Shown here: piece by piece, positions 53,318-63,173 of the stretch
Position numbering within the stretch: the stretch's first letter is position 1
Layout of the letters: each line of letters starts with the position of its first letter
NCBI RefSeq assembly: GCF_003201775.1
Contig: NZ_QJJZ01000007.1
Coordinates: 124,001 to 188,000, forward strand
Length of the DNA: 64,000 nt
Source: Arenibacter sp. ARW7G5Y1
GTDB taxonomy: Bacteria > Bacteroidota > Bacteroidia > Flavobacteriales > Flavobacteriaceae
Direction: 5' to 3'
Position numbers and translations under genes: made by a program
The notes under the pieces: generated by a model
Told to the model about the DNA's origin: nothing
What the model saw: the letters and a program-made list of their open reading frames with translations, nothing else
Databases searched by the model: none

Positions 53318-54097
53318 ATGGCATATTTACCGAATAAGAGGCGTGAAAAAATTGTTGAATTTTTAAAAGAGGACGGATCTGCTAAGGTGGCGGACTTGGC
53401 CAAACTTTTTAAAGTCACCGAGGTGACTGTTCGCCAAGATTTGGAAAAGTTGGAAAATCAGGGATTGATAATGAGGGAGCACGGTGGTGCCTATCTCAAA
53501 AATATGGGGGACCAAGTCCGCAATTTTTCCTTGGTTCAACAGGATAATTTGGAATTGAAGGAAGCTATTGGGCAAAAATGTCTCGAATTTATTGAGAGCG
53601 GGGATACTATTATTCTGGATTCCGGTAGTACAACTACCGAAATTGCCAAAAAACTGATCGGGTATAAAAACTTAACGGTTATTACAAATGCCCTTAATAT
53701 AGCGCTATTGCTAGGTACGGAACCGGGTATTGAAGTAATTATGACCGGAGGTGAATTTAAGCCTCCTACACTATCGTTGACAGGGCAAAAGGCGGCCGAC
53801 TTTTTTAAAGGGCTCAATGTGCAAAAGTTGTTTTTGGCTACGGCCGGCATCTCTTTAAAATCGGGACTTACCTATCCCAGTATTAGCGATCTTGTAGTAA
53901 AGAAAGCAATGATAGATGCTGCGGATATCACGTATTTGGTGGCCGATAGCTCCAAAATAGGTAAAAGTGCCCTGGCGAGTCTGGGAGCCCTTTCATTGAT
54001 AGATTATATCATAACGGATTCAGGAATGGAAGAAAAGGATCTAAAGGTTTTTAAGGACAACGAAATAGAAGTGATATTGGCCAAGGCAGATAAGTAA
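53318..54097 (+). CDS. DeoR-family sugar-responsive repressor
   Basis: A 259-residue protein with an N-terminal DeoR HTH (REKIVEFLKEDGSAKVADLA, FKVTEVTVRQDLEKLE) and a C-terminal DeoRC sensor domain (about 75-240) with DSGSTTTEIAK, a phosphate-sugar-binding loop. DeoR repressors respond to a phosphorylated intermediate of the pathway they control. Here that could be the branched pentulose phosphate. It stands between the DUF1593 gene and the isomerase gene. Confidence 0.9.
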   Translation: MAYLPNKRREKIVEFLKEDGSAKVADLAKLFKVTEVTVRQDLEKLENQGLIMREHGGAYLKNMGDQVRNFSLVQQDNLELKEAIGQKCLEFIESGDTIILDSGSTTTEIAKKLIGYKNLTVITNALNIALLLGTEPGIEVIMTGGEFKPPTLSLTGQKAADFFKGLNVQKLFLATAGISLKSGLTYPSISDLVVKKAMIDAADITYLVADSSKIGKSALASLGALSLIDYIITDSGMEEKDLKVFKDNEIEVILAKADK

Positions 54098-54117
54098 GAA
54101 ATAAAAAAAATAAGAAT

Positions 54118-55539
54118 ATGAGTACCACAAAATCACCATTAAGCATTGGAATTATAATAGGAAATCGTGATTTCTTTCCGGATAGTTTAGTGGAAAAGGC
54201 CAGGACCGAAATTATCGATGTCTTTGCCAAATTAAAATTGACACCGGTTTTATTGGAAAGTACCGATACAAAGCTTGGTGGTGTGGAAACCTTTAGGGAA
54301 GCACAAAAATGTGCCGAGCTTTTTAAGAAACACAGTGGGGAGATTGCAGGTGTATTGGTGCTTTTGCCCAATTTTGGGGATGAGAAGGGGGTAGCCGATA
54401 CCTTAAAAATGGCCAATTTGAACGTTCCTGTATTGGTGCAGGCCTATCCGGACGAATTGACTAAGATGAATGTCGTGAATCGCAGGGATTCCTGGTGTGG
54501 TAAAATTTCGGTCTGTAATAACCTCTATCAGTACGGTATAAAGTATTCCTTGACGAGTCAGCACGTTTCCTTTCCTTCAGATATTCCTTTTCAACAGGAT
54601 CTTAAGGATTTTGTTGCGGTTTGCAGGGTAGTGAGGGGGGTGCGAAACGTTAGGATCGGGGCTGTAGGGGCTAGGCCCGGTGCATTCAACACGGTACGTT
54701 ATTCCGAAAAGATATTACAGCGCAATGGCATTACCGTAACTACGGTCGATTTGTCCGAAATCTTGGGTAAGGCCAATAAACTGACCAAGGATGACGCTTC
54801 GGTCAAGCAACATTTGGAAGCCATCAATGCCTATGTGCCACAGGGAAAGACTCCGAATGAGGCTATGTTGCAGATTGCAAAATTGGATGTAGTCTTAAAG
54901 GAGTTTATGGAGGAATATGCACTTGATGCCACGGCTATTCAATGTTGGACTTCCCTACAACAGAATTATGGATGTAACGTGTGTACCAGCATGAGTATAA
55001 TGTCCGAAAATATGTTGCCATCTGCTTGTGAGGTCGATGTTACCGGAACCCTCAGCATGTATGCTATGCAATTGGCCTCGGGGTCTCCCAGTGCCTTGGT
55101 GGATTGGAACAATAACTATGCTGACGATCCCAACAAATGTGTGCTTTTTCATTGCGGCAACTGGGCGAAATCCTTTTTGCCCGATATTAAGATGGATACC
55201 GCTCCAATTCTTGGTACTACCGTGGGAGTTGAAAATACCTATGGCGCCCTTGATGGGAGAACACCGGCAAATCCACTTACTTATGGGAGAATCAGCACCG
55301 ATGACCCCAAAGGTATTATCAAGGCCTATTTTGGGGAGGGTGAGTTGACCGATGACCCTTTAAAGACCTTTGGAAACCGAGCAGTGGCCCAAATTCCGGA
55401 TTTACAGGGATTAATGCAGTATGTGTGTAGGAATGGATTTGAACATCATGTGGTAATGAATGCATCCAGGACGGGGACCATATTGCAGGAAGCTTTGGGC
55501 AATTATATGGGTTGGGAAATATACAACCACAAAGTTTAA
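54118..55539 (+). CDS. Fucose/arabinose-isomerase-family sugar isomerase
   Basis: A 473-residue protein of the L-fucose/L-arabinose isomerase superfamily. The C-terminal region shows PSACEVDVTGTLSMYAMQLA (E305 and D307 as possible metal ligands), then D329 in LVDWNNNYADD and H345 in FHCGNW. The family interconverts aldoses and ketoses with a divalent metal. In this pathway it should convert apiose to its ketose (apulose), the step preceding the kinase; the assignment rests on context. Fucose and arabinose remain alternatives. Confidence 0.8.
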   Translation: MSTTKSPLSIGIIIGNRDFFPDSLVEKARTEIIDVFAKLKLTPVLLESTDTKLGGVETFREAQKCAELFKKHSGEIAGVLVLLPNFGDEKGVADTLKMANLNVPVLVQAYPDELTKMNVVNRRDSWCGKISVCNNLYQYGIKYSLTSQHVSFPSDIPFQQDLKDFVAVCRVVRGVRNVRIGAVGARPGAFNTVRYSEKILQRNGITVTTVDLSEILGKANKLTKDDASVKQHLEAINAYVPQGKTPNEAMLQIAKLDVVLKEFMEEYALDATAIQCWTSLQQNYGCNVCTSMSIMSENMLPSACEVDVTGTLSMYAMQLASGSPSALVDWNNNYADDPNKCVLFHCGNWAKSFLPDIKMDTAPILGTTVGVENTYGALDGRTPANPLTYGRISTDDPKGIIKAYFGEGELTDDPLKTFGNRAVAQIPDLQGLMQYVCRNGFEHHVVMNASRTGTILQEALGNYMGWEIYNHKV

Positions 55540-55609
55540 ATGCGGAATAACTGGAATGGGGTCTTTGGATGTATAATTTAAGGAGCAGTAATTTGAGAGA
55601 GTTCACAAC

Positions 55610-56437
55610 ATGACAAATAAGGAAATAAAATTAAAATCGGTAGTACTTAGAAGAAATATTCTAAAATACATCTATAAGGCAAAGGCCGGGCATACGGGTG
55701 GAAGTCTATCCTGTATTGATATTTTGAACGTACTTTACAACAAGGTATTAAATGTGGATCCAAAGGATTTTAGGAATCCAGATCGTGATAGATATATCCA
55801 AAGTAAAGGACATTGTGTAGAGGCTCTTTTTGTAACCTTGGCAGACCGTGGTTTTTTCCCGGAATCTGACTTGGAAACCCTTTGTAATTATCAATCGCAT
55901 TATATAGGACATCCAACAAAAAAGGTTCATGGGGTTGAACAGAACACCGGAGCATTGGGGCATGGGCTATCCATTTGTGTAGGGGAGGCCGTTGCAGCAA
56001 AACTGGATAATAAAAAGCATCGTGTGTTTACACTGCTAGGGGATGGGGAATTGCCCGAAGGCTCTAATTGGGAAGCATTTTTATCGGCTTCACATTATAA
56101 ATTGGACAACTTGTATGCCATTTTGGACAATAATAAGCAGCAGATTACAGGAAACAACAAGGAGGTTATGAATACCGATTCCATCCGTGATAAACTGGAG
56201 GCTTTTGGTTGGGCGGTAAAGGAGGTGGACGGACATAATCTGGAGCAATTGGAAGAGGCATTGAACAATGGTCCCCTCGAAAAGGGAAAACCAAATTTTA
56301 TCATAGCACATACCACCAAGGGCAAAGGCATTAGCTATATGGAAGGAGTATTGAAATGGCACCACGGAGTACCATCGGAGGAGCAGTATATATTGGCCCA
56401 ATCAGAATTAAATGAGGCGGAAGCACTAATTCACTAG
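55610..56437 (+). CDS. Transketolase subunit, N-terminal (thiamine-binding) half
   Basis: A 275-residue subunit. The thiamine diphosphate motif is GDGELPEGSNWEAF (from residue 144) ending at DNN (173-175). SKGHCVEALF and QNTGALGHGLSICVG are transketolase signatures. Split transketolases occur in several pathways, including the published apiose route, where the enzyme cleaves apulose 4-phosphate. The partner gene starts 3 bases downstream. Confidence 0.88.
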   Translation: MTNKEIKLKSVVLRRNILKYIYKAKAGHTGGSLSCIDILNVLYNKVLNVDPKDFRNPDRDRYIQSKGHCVEALFVTLADRGFFPESDLETLCNYQSHYIGHPTKKVHGVEQNTGALGHGLSICVGEAVAAKLDNKKHRVFTLLGDGELPEGSNWEAFLSASHYKLDNLYAILDNNKQQITGNNKEVMNTDSIRDKLEAFGWAVKEVDGHNLEQLEEALNNGPLEKGKPNFIIAHTTKGKGISYMEGVLKWHHGVPSEEQYILAQSELNEAEALIH

Positions 56438-56440
56438 TAT

Positions 56441-57418
56441 ATGGAATTGGATAAAATACAAGATAAAAACTTATTAATGGGGGAACCTAACCAAGTGGTT
56501 TTTTCCGAAATCTTACAGGAGTTGGCGGCTGCCGATAGCTCAATAATTGCCGTAACAAGTGATTCACGGGGCTCGGGTAAGCTAGTTCCTTTTGGTGACA
56601 AATATCCCAAACAAATAGTTGAAGTGGGAATAGCCGAACAAAATTTAGTGGGAGTTGCGGCCGGCTTGGCCTCTGCTGGCAAAAAGGCATTTGCAGTTTC
56701 CCCTGCATGTTTTCTTAGTGCCCGTGCCCTGGAACAGATCAAGAACGATGTAGCCTATTCCGATAACCCGGTAACCTTGGTAGGTATTAGTGCCGGTGTA
56801 AGTTATGGTGCGTTGGGAACTACCCATCATAGTTTGCACGATTATGCGGCCCTCAGGGCCATCAACAATATTATCATCGTAGCTCCGGCGGACAACTTTG
56901 AGACCGAACAGGCAGTTCGCCTAGCCGCCCAATCGAACAAGCCCATTTATATGAGGCTGGGAAAAAAGGCGATGCCATTTTTAAATGTAGCCGATACGTC
57001 TTTTGAATTTGGAAAAGGTCGTGTTGTTCGGAAGGGTAGGGTCCTTACTTTTATTGCCTCTGGGGAAACCGTTTATCCGGCTTGGCTGGCAGCGAAGAAA
57101 CTTGAAGAGGATAAGGGGATACGCTCCACGGTAATTAGTATGCATACCATTAAACCTTTGGATACCCAATTGTTGGAAAGCATCGCAGCAGGTGGGCAAC
57201 CCATTATTACGGTAGAGGAGCATATGGTGAATGGCGGTTTGGGGGAGGCCTGTGCGGCACATCTTTTTCAAAAAGGGTACAAAAATCCATTTCGTATAGT
57301 TGGAATTCCCGATGAATATACCGTTACCGGCTCACAGATGGAAATATTTCAGCATTACGGGATTTCCGAAGAAGGTTTATATAATCTAGGTTTGGAAATG
57401 CTTACTAAAAACTCCTAA
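56441..57418 (+). CDS. Transketolase subunit, C-terminal half
   Basis: A 325-residue subunit carrying the pyrimidine-binding domain (about 15-175, with EVGIAEQNLVGVAAGLASAG, the catalytic Glu within it) and the transketolase C-terminal domain (about 195-310). With its partner it should transfer a two-carbon unit from a ketose phosphate to an aldose phosphate acceptor. In the apiose pathway the products would be dihydroxyacetone phosphate and xylulose 5-phosphate. It is tightly linked to the binding-protein gene (4 bases). Confidence 0.88.
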   Translation: MELDKIQDKNLLMGEPNQVVFSEILQELAAADSSIIAVTSDSRGSGKLVPFGDKYPKQIVEVGIAEQNLVGVAAGLASAGKKAFAVSPACFLSARALEQIKNDVAYSDNPVTLVGISAGVSYGALGTTHHSLHDYAALRAINNIIIVAPADNFETEQAVRLAAQSNKPIYMRLGKKAMPFLNVADTSFEFGKGRVVRKGRVLTFIASGETVYPAWLAAKKLEEDKGIRSTVISMHTIKPLDTQLLESIAAGGQPIITVEEHMVNGGLGEACAAHLFQKGYKNPFRIVGIPDEYTVTGSQMEIFQHYGISEEGLYNLGLEMLTKNS

Positions 57419-57422
57419 ATAC

Positions 57423-58382
57423 ATGGGCAAACAATTTTTTTCAGGTATAGTAAAAGCCATAGTCCCGATCATTATTGGGTTCCTGCTATTGGGCTGTGCC
57501 CAAAGGGATGATAAGGGGCCCAAGAAAATAGCGGTGGTTATTTCCACTCTGAACAACCCATGGTTTGTGGTATTGGGCGAATCGGCTGCCACCCGGGCAA
57601 GGGAACTGGGCTATGAGACCACCATCTTCGATTCGCAAAATAATACGGCCAAGGAGGCAGAACATTTTGAAAATTTAATCGCCGCGGGATACAGTGCAAT
57701 ATTGTTCAATCCTACCGATGCCGAGGGGTCGGTCAGCAATGTAAATAGGGCCAAACAAGCGGGTATTCCAACTTTTTGTATGGATAGGGAAGTAAACTCC
57801 TTGGAAGGTCCGGTTACCCAGATAATTTCCGATAGTTTTTCGGGCTGTGTGGATTTAGGGCAATATTTTGTCAGGCAAATGAACAAAAGTGGTAAATATG
57901 TAGAGCTGTTGGGCCTTGTTGGAGATAATAACACATGGAACCGTTCCAAAGGCTTTCATAGTGTGGTGGATTATTTCCCGGATTTAAAAATGGTAGCGCA
58001 ACAAAGTGCCGATTTTGACCGTAGTAAGGCCATGGAAGTGCTGGAATCGGTACTACAGTCCAACCCTGATATAGATGCCGTTTTTTGTGGTAACGATGCC
58101 ATGGCCATGGGAGCCTATCAGGCCTTGGTCTCGGTAGGGAAGGCCGATAGTGTAATGGTATTCGGATTCGATGGCTCACAGGATGTTATGGATGCCATTA
58201 AGGATAAAAAGATTATGGCCACAGCCATGCAATCCCCAAAATTTATGGCCCAGACAGCGGCAGAATTGGCCGATAAATATTTGCAGGGAGAACGCGATAT
58301 GCAGAGAAAAATGCCTATCGCCGTTGAAATTGTAACTCAGGATAATATAAGTGAATTTGAGGCCTATGGCAGTGAAGAATAG
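57423..58382 (+). CDS. Periplasmic sugar-binding lipoprotein (RbsB-like)
   Basis: A 319-residue protein with lipobox LLLGCAQ (Cys about 25) and a type I periplasmic-binding fold: KIAVVISTLNNPWFVVLGES, FDSQNNTAKEAE, then FGFDGSQDVMDAI. It is the substrate-capture part of the following ABC transporter and should bind a free monosaccharide, here inferred to be apiose. Such importers are less common in Bacteroidota than SusCD systems. Confidence 0.9.
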   Translation: MGKQFFSGIVKAIVPIIIGFLLLGCAQRDDKGPKKIAVVISTLNNPWFVVLGESAATRARELGYETTIFDSQNNTAKEAEHFENLIAAGYSAILFNPTDAEGSVSNVNRAKQAGIPTFCMDREVNSLEGPVTQIISDSFSGCVDLGQYFVRQMNKSGKYVELLGLVGDNNTWNRSKGFHSVVDYFPDLKMVAQQSADFDRSKAMEVLESVLQSNPDIDAVFCGNDAMAMGAYQALVSVGKADSVMVFGFDGSQDVMDAIKDKKIMATAMQSPKFMAQTAAELADKYLQGERDMQRKMPIAVEIVTQDNISEFEAYGSEE

Positions 58383-59004
58383 TATAAAAAAACCAATCAA
58401 ATACCTCTTGATTGCACTACTGGTCGGAGTGGCTTTGTACAACTCGGTTTATTTTGAACCGTTGGATGAGAGGCATATCGCCCAAAAAAAAGGTGTTTTT
58501 GATCCCGATGCCTTTGCACAAAAGTTTATGGAAACAAAATTAACTGGACTCCCGGCAATGGAGGCAGGGCAATTTATGGAAGCATTGGAACAGGACCTTG
58601 AGCAATTTACTGCTGAAAAGGGGCGCAAAATGGGAATAAGCAATGATTACTATTTCATAGTGGAAGGCAATGGGATAGTGTTGGATATAGGAAATGAAAA
58701 TGTTCGTATCAAGCTTGAAGGAGTCGCTGATTCTGAATTACTTATAGCTACGGACTTTATATTTGGGAATGCCATACGTGAAGGCTCTGGAATGGCCAGT
58801 ATTGGCGATTTTCAAAACACTATGGATTTTAACAGCATCTCGGTAGCCGTTAACAATAGGGTGAGAACAGATGTAGTTCCTCCTTTTTTAAATGAAGTGG
58901 AAGAAGGCGATCACGTTTATTTTAAGGGTGCAGTAGAGGTAAATACGAAACATCCAGATCTTCCGAATTTAAGAATCATTCCTTTAATTTTAGAAATAGA
59001 ATAG
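58366..59004 (+). CDS. DUF2291-family periplasmic protein
   Basis: A start at ATG 58366 overlaps the binding-protein gene by 17 bases; a longer start at 58351 is possible. It has one N-terminal hydrophobic anchor (about 13-30) and a DUF2291 body with FDPDAFAQKFMETKL and VYFKGAVEVNTKHPDLPN. DUF2291 genes recur inside sugar ABC operons, but their function is unknown. Placement between binding protein and ATPase suggests an accessory of the transporter. Confidence 0.82.
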   Translation: MAVKNSIKKPIKYLLIALLVGVALYNSVYFEPLDERHIAQKKGVFDPDAFAQKFMETKLTGLPAMEAGQFMEALEQDLEQFTAEKGRKMGISNDYYFIVEGNGIVLDIGNENVRIKLEGVADSELLIATDFIFGNAIREGSGMASIGDFQNTMDFNSISVAVNNRVRTDVVPPFLNEVEEGDHVYFKGAVEVNTKHPDLPNLRIIPLILEIE

Positions 59005-59007
59005 ACT

Positions 59008-60525
59008 GTGGGGGAGGAAAACATCATACTAAGGGCAGATAATATCACCAAAAAATTTGCAGGTGTTACCGCGCTTAATGGGGTTTCGCTCAATGTTCAT
59101 CGAGCTAAGGTCAATGTTATTGTAGGCGAGAACGGGGCAGGGAAATCTACATTGATGAAAATACTGTCCGGAGTATACCCCGAATATGAGGGCACACTGC
59201 TACTGAACGGGGAGAAAGTAAATTTCTCGAGCCCAAAAGAGGCCATGAAAAGTGGTATAGCGATCATACATCAGGAACTTAATCTTATCCCTTATTTAAG
59301 TATCACAGCCAATATCTTTCTAGGGCGCGAAATCGTGGACTCCTTTGGTATGCTGGATTTCAAGAAAATGAACCAAATGGCCAAGGCCCTTTTAACGCGG
59401 TTGGAATGCGATGTGCCGCCAACAACGTTGGTGGCCAAGTTAAGGGTAGGCCAACAGCAGCAAGTGGAAATTGCCAAGGCACTTTTGGAAGATGCCAAAG
59501 TAGTGATAATGGACGAGCCCACCTCTGCAATTACCGATGCCGAGGTGGAAGTGCTTTTTAGGATTATCGCTACATTAAAAAAACAAGAGGTGTCCATTCT
59601 GTATATATCCCATAAATTGGAGGAGCTGTTTAAGATAGCGGACCGCTTTATTGGATTGCGGGATGGGAAAATGGTTGGTACCATTGAAAATGTTTCACAA
59701 GCAAAAAAAGAGGACCTTATTCGTTTGATGGTCGGGCGCGATATCAAAAATCTTTATGTTAAGGAAGACTTGCCTCTGGGTAAGGAGGTGTTAAGGGTAG
59801 AAGGTATTTCCCTGCCTAAGCATACCATAAAATCTGAATACCTGGTAAAGGATGTGAGTTTTAACCTGCGAAGGGGAGAAGTGCTGGGCATTTTTGGTCT
59901 GATGGGAGCGGGCAGAACCGAATTACTGGAGACCATTTTTGGACTACATTCCAAAACCATGGTCGGAGATATCTATATAGACGGACAAGAGATAAGGATT
60001 ACCTCGGCCATGGACGCCGTTGCCAATGGAATGGGATTGGTACCGGAAGATCGCAAGGCGGATGGTTTGGTATTACAGATGCCCATTTTTAAGAACATCA
60101 GTATGGCCAGTATAGACCAGATAGTGAAAAATGGATTATTGAATTCGGGTTTGGAAATGGATTTGGCTCATAAATATATAGGCAACCTCAACGTAAAAAC
60201 GTCTTCCCCCGGCCAAAAATCAGAAAATTTAAGTGGGGGCAACCAACAAAAAGTAGTGTTGGCAAAATGGTTGGCAACAACCCCTAAAATACTTTTTCTG
60301 GATGAACCAACCCGAGGCATTGATGTTAATGCCAAAAACGAAATATATCATTTGATAAATAACCTTGCCAAGGAGGGACTTGGGGTCCTGGTGGTCTCTT
60401 CGGAACTTCCTGAAATTATGGCCATTTGCGATAGGATTTTAGTGATGGGAACATCGCGTATTACTGGAGAATTTAGCCAAAAGGAGGCCACCGAAGATAA
60501 AATAATGAACGCTGCAATTTTATAA
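59008..60525 (+). CDS. Sugar ABC transporter ATPase (RbsA-like, two domains)
   Basis: A GTG start 3 bases after the upstream stop; 505 residues with two nucleotide-binding domains. Domain 1 has Walker A VGENGAGKST, the modified signature LRVGQQQQVEIA and Walker B VVIMDEPTSA. Domain 2 has FGLMGAGRTELL as a degenerate Walker A and the signature LSGGNQQKVVLAK. This is the CUT2 plan. It powers the permease at 60532. Confidence 0.93.
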   Translation: MGEENIILRADNITKKFAGVTALNGVSLNVHRAKVNVIVGENGAGKSTLMKILSGVYPEYEGTLLLNGEKVNFSSPKEAMKSGIAIIHQELNLIPYLSITANIFLGREIVDSFGMLDFKKMNQMAKALLTRLECDVPPTTLVAKLRVGQQQQVEIAKALLEDAKVVIMDEPTSAITDAEVEVLFRIIATLKKQEVSILYISHKLEELFKIADRFIGLRDGKMVGTIENVSQAKKEDLIRLMVGRDIKNLYVKEDLPLGKEVLRVEGISLPKHTIKSEYLVKDVSFNLRRGEVLGIFGLMGAGRTELLETIFGLHSKTMVGDIYIDGQEIRITSAMDAVANGMGLVPEDRKADGLVLQMPIFKNISMASIDQIVKNGLLNSGLEMDLAHKYIGNLNVKTSSPGQKSENLSGGNQQKVVLAKWLATTPKILFLDEPTRGIDVNAKNEIYHLINNLAKEGLGVLVVSSELPEIMAICDRILVMGTSRITGEFSQKEATEDKIMNAAIL

Positions 60526-60531
60526 TTAAAA

Positions 60532-61500
60532 ATGGATATAAAAACGACTATCATTAAATTCCAATCCATCATTGCCCTTTTTGTACTGTGCGTGGTATTG
60601 GCCTTAATGTCCGATAAGTTTCTGACCATGGAAAACGGGTGGAATATTATGCGGCAAATCTCGGTAAATGTATGCATATCCGTAGGGATGACCTTGGTAA
60701 TATTGACCAGGGGTATAGATCTATCAGTGGGTTCCATATTAGCTTTTAGTGGTGCAGTGGCTGCGGGGCTGTTAAAATTTGGTATTGATATGCCTTCCTT
60801 GAATCTCTATATTGGCTTTACGGTATTTGGCGCAATTTTGGGAGGTTTCGTTGTAGGTGGGGGACTGGGACTTTTTAATGGATGGATGATTACTCAATTT
60901 AAGGTTCCTCCATTTGTGGCAACCTTGGCCATGTTGACCATTGCCAGAGGAGCAACAATGCTTTGGACAGGGGGTTTTCCTATAACTGGATTGGGACCCA
61001 ATTTTGCATTTATCGGTACAGGTTGGTTTTTGGGGATTCCTATGCCGGTCTGGATAACTGTTATTGTGGTTGCTATTGCGGTTGTCATAACCAAAAAAAC
61101 CAAATTCGGGAGGTATATTTATGCCATTGGGGGCAATGAGAGTGCTGCACGTCTTTCAGGGTTAAATATCAATAAAATAAAAATTTGGGTGTATGCCATT
61201 GCCGGTATTTTAGCAGCTGTGGGAGGAATTATACTTACCTCCCGATTGGATTCCGCACAGCCCAATGCGGGATTTAGTTATGAGTTGGATTCCATTGCCG
61301 CAGTAGTTATAGGGGGAACATCCCTGTCCGGAGGTAGGGGGTCCATCATGGGAACGGTACAAGGCGCACTCATCATTGGGGTGCTCAATAGCGGTTTGGT
61401 TTTGCTGAACGTCTCCCCTTTCTGGCAACAGATTATTAAGGGCTTTGTTATTTTAATAGCCGTAATAATGGATAGGGTAAACCACCCCAATGAAGACTAA
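60532..61500 (+). CDS. Sugar ABC transporter permease (RbsC-like)
   Basis: A 322-residue BPD_transp_2 permease with eight to ten membrane helices. Signatures are RGIDLSVGSILAFSGAV near the second and third helices and the ATPase-contact loop GGNESAARLSGLNINKIKIW. It forms a homodimer channel with RbsA-like ATPases. The next gene, the kinase, starts 42 bases later. Confidence 0.92.
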   Translation: MDIKTTIIKFQSIIALFVLCVVLALMSDKFLTMENGWNIMRQISVNVCISVGMTLVILTRGIDLSVGSILAFSGAVAAGLLKFGIDMPSLNLYIGFTVFGAILGGFVVGGGLGLFNGWMITQFKVPPFVATLAMLTIARGATMLWTGGFPITGLGPNFAFIGTGWFLGIPMPVWITVIVVAIAVVITKKTKFGRYIYAIGGNESAARLSGLNINKIKIWVYAIAGILAAVGGIILTSRLDSAQPNAGFSYELDSIAAVVIGGTSLSGGRGSIMGTVQGALIIGVLNSGLVLLNVSPFWQQIIKGFVILIAVIMDRVNHPNED

Positions 61501-61542
61501 CGCATGCTAAAATAAATAAGGCACTAATCCACTATATAAAGA

Positions 61543-63042
61543 ATGGCCAAATCCTATATTTTATCCATAGACCAAGGTACGAGCGGTACAAAAGCATTAA
61601 TTTTTGATGGCTTGGGGAATTTGGTTTCCAAAGCATCGGAGCCGCTCAAATCCTATTATCCCTTTCTAGGTTATGTGGAACAAGACCCCAATGAACTATA
61701 CCAGAATGTTCTTACAGCCGTTGGGAAATGTTATAACGAATTTGTTCAAAGTTTTCCTGCTGAAGAAAAGAACATTATTTCCTGTGGAATTTCCAATCAA
61801 AGGGAGACCTTCGTTGTTTGGGACAACTTTGGCACACCTTTACACAATGCCGTGGTGTGGCAATGTAAACGTTCAGTGGCCATCTGTGAAGAATTAAAGC
61901 AACATGATCTGGAACAAATGGTCAACGCCAAAACAGGACTTACCATAGACCCCTATTTTTCGGCAACCAAAATGATGTGGCTCAGGCAGAACAATACGGC
62001 CATAGATGAGGCCATAAAACAGGGAAATGCCAACTTTGGAACCATTGATACTTGGTTGCTGTATATGCTTACCAACAAAGAAAAATACTATACGGATCAT
62101 ACAAATGCCACAAGGACCTTATTTTTTAATAGTTATGAATTGAAATGGGATGAAGGGCTACTGGATAAATTTGGATTGACTGGACTCAAACTTCCTGAAG
62201 TTTTGCACTCCTCAGCATTCTATGGTGAATCTGATTTTGGAGGAATTTTACCGGCCAAAATACCCATAACGGGAATGATAGGTGACTCCCATGCCGCTTT
62301 CTTTGGGGAGGAGTGTTTTACTACTGGGATGGCCAAAGCCACCTTAGGTACCGGGTCTTCCATATTATGGAATACGGGTAAAGTTGCCCAGCATAATAAA
62401 AATGGTATACTAACCACCATTGGTTGGAGTGCCCAGGGTAATGTAAATTATGCACTGGAGGGTGTTATCGTTAGTTGTGGCGCAACCTTGGAGTGGTTAA
62501 AAAATCAGCTTGGATTATTTGTGGACAATAAAGAGATAGAACCAATGGCCACCTCTGTTAGTGGGAATGAAGGAGTCTACCTTATTCCTGCATTTAGCGG
62601 TATGGGTGCTCCGCATTGGCAGAAGGAATGGAAAGCCTCGATCCACGGTATAGGTTTTGGGACTACAAAGGCCCATATAGTTCGTGCAGCACTGGAATCC
62701 ATAGCGTTTCAAATAAAGGATGTGGTAGCTGCCATAGAAAATGAGACCCAAAAGCAGCTAAAGGAGTTGAAGGTAGACGGGGGGATCACGTCCAATCACT
62801 TTTTAATGCAGTTCTTGGCCGATATTTTGCAAACACCGGTCACCAATATTGGAATTTCCGATGTTTCTGCTAGAGGAGCGGCCCTTATTTCAGGCTTAGG
62901 CTTGGGATTTTGGCAAAGTATTGACGATTTGCCAAAACCGGGATATAAGGGTTTAATGACCTATCAACCCCGGAATATGTCCAAGGATTTACGCGACTCA
63001 TACACTACTTGGCAAGAATTGATAGAAGAAAAAAAAAGGTGA
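61543..63042 (+). CDS. FGGY-family kinase, glycerol-kinase-like with altered pocket
   Basis: 499 residues, the length of GlpK, and very similar overall (DQGTSGTKALIFD, SNQRETFVVWD, VVWQCKRS, IDPYFSATKM, YALEGVIVSCGATLEWL). Glycerol-contact residues R87, E88, W106, Y138 and D248 are kept, but the GDQQ motif is GDSH: S249 replaces the second contact (Gln246 of E. coli GlpK). With the isomerase and transketolase it is more likely an apulose kinase than a glycerol kinase. Automated annotation would call it GlpK. Confidence 0.88.
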   Translation: MAKSYILSIDQGTSGTKALIFDGLGNLVSKASEPLKSYYPFLGYVEQDPNELYQNVLTAVGKCYNEFVQSFPAEEKNIISCGISNQRETFVVWDNFGTPLHNAVVWQCKRSVAICEELKQHDLEQMVNAKTGLTIDPYFSATKMMWLRQNNTAIDEAIKQGNANFGTIDTWLLYMLTNKEKYYTDHTNATRTLFFNSYELKWDEGLLDKFGLTGLKLPEVLHSSAFYGESDFGGILPAKIPITGMIGDSHAAFFGEECFTTGMAKATLGTGSSILWNTGKVAQHNKNGILTTIGWSAQGNVNYALEGVIVSCGATLEWLKNQLGLFVDNKEIEPMATSVSGNEGVYLIPAFSGMGAPHWQKEWKASIHGIGFGTTKAHIVRAALESIAFQIKDVVAAIENETQKQLKELKVDGGITSNHFLMQFLADILQTPVTNIGISDVSARGAALISGLGLGFWQSIDDLPKPGYKGLMTYQPRNMSKDLRDSYTTWQELIEEKKR

Positions 63043-63173
63043 TATCATAATTTTGCGCTAAAAGATATATCCAGGAAATACGGTAATTGAGACACCGGGT
63101 CCATGGATTTTGAAGCTAGTCAATACCTTTAAAACATCTTGGGGCCAATGTGAATTATTATAAACGAACTGGT
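63043..63173 (+). other. Short gap before the GH127 gene
   Basis: 131 bases without an exact -7 element, hairpin or copy of the 15-bp operator; readthrough from the kinase gene is possible. Confidence 0.4.

Noticed and set aside
61543..63042. Plain glycerol kinase (GlpK)
   Set aside because: The GDQQ substrate motif is GDSH and all neighbours belong to a pentose pathway.
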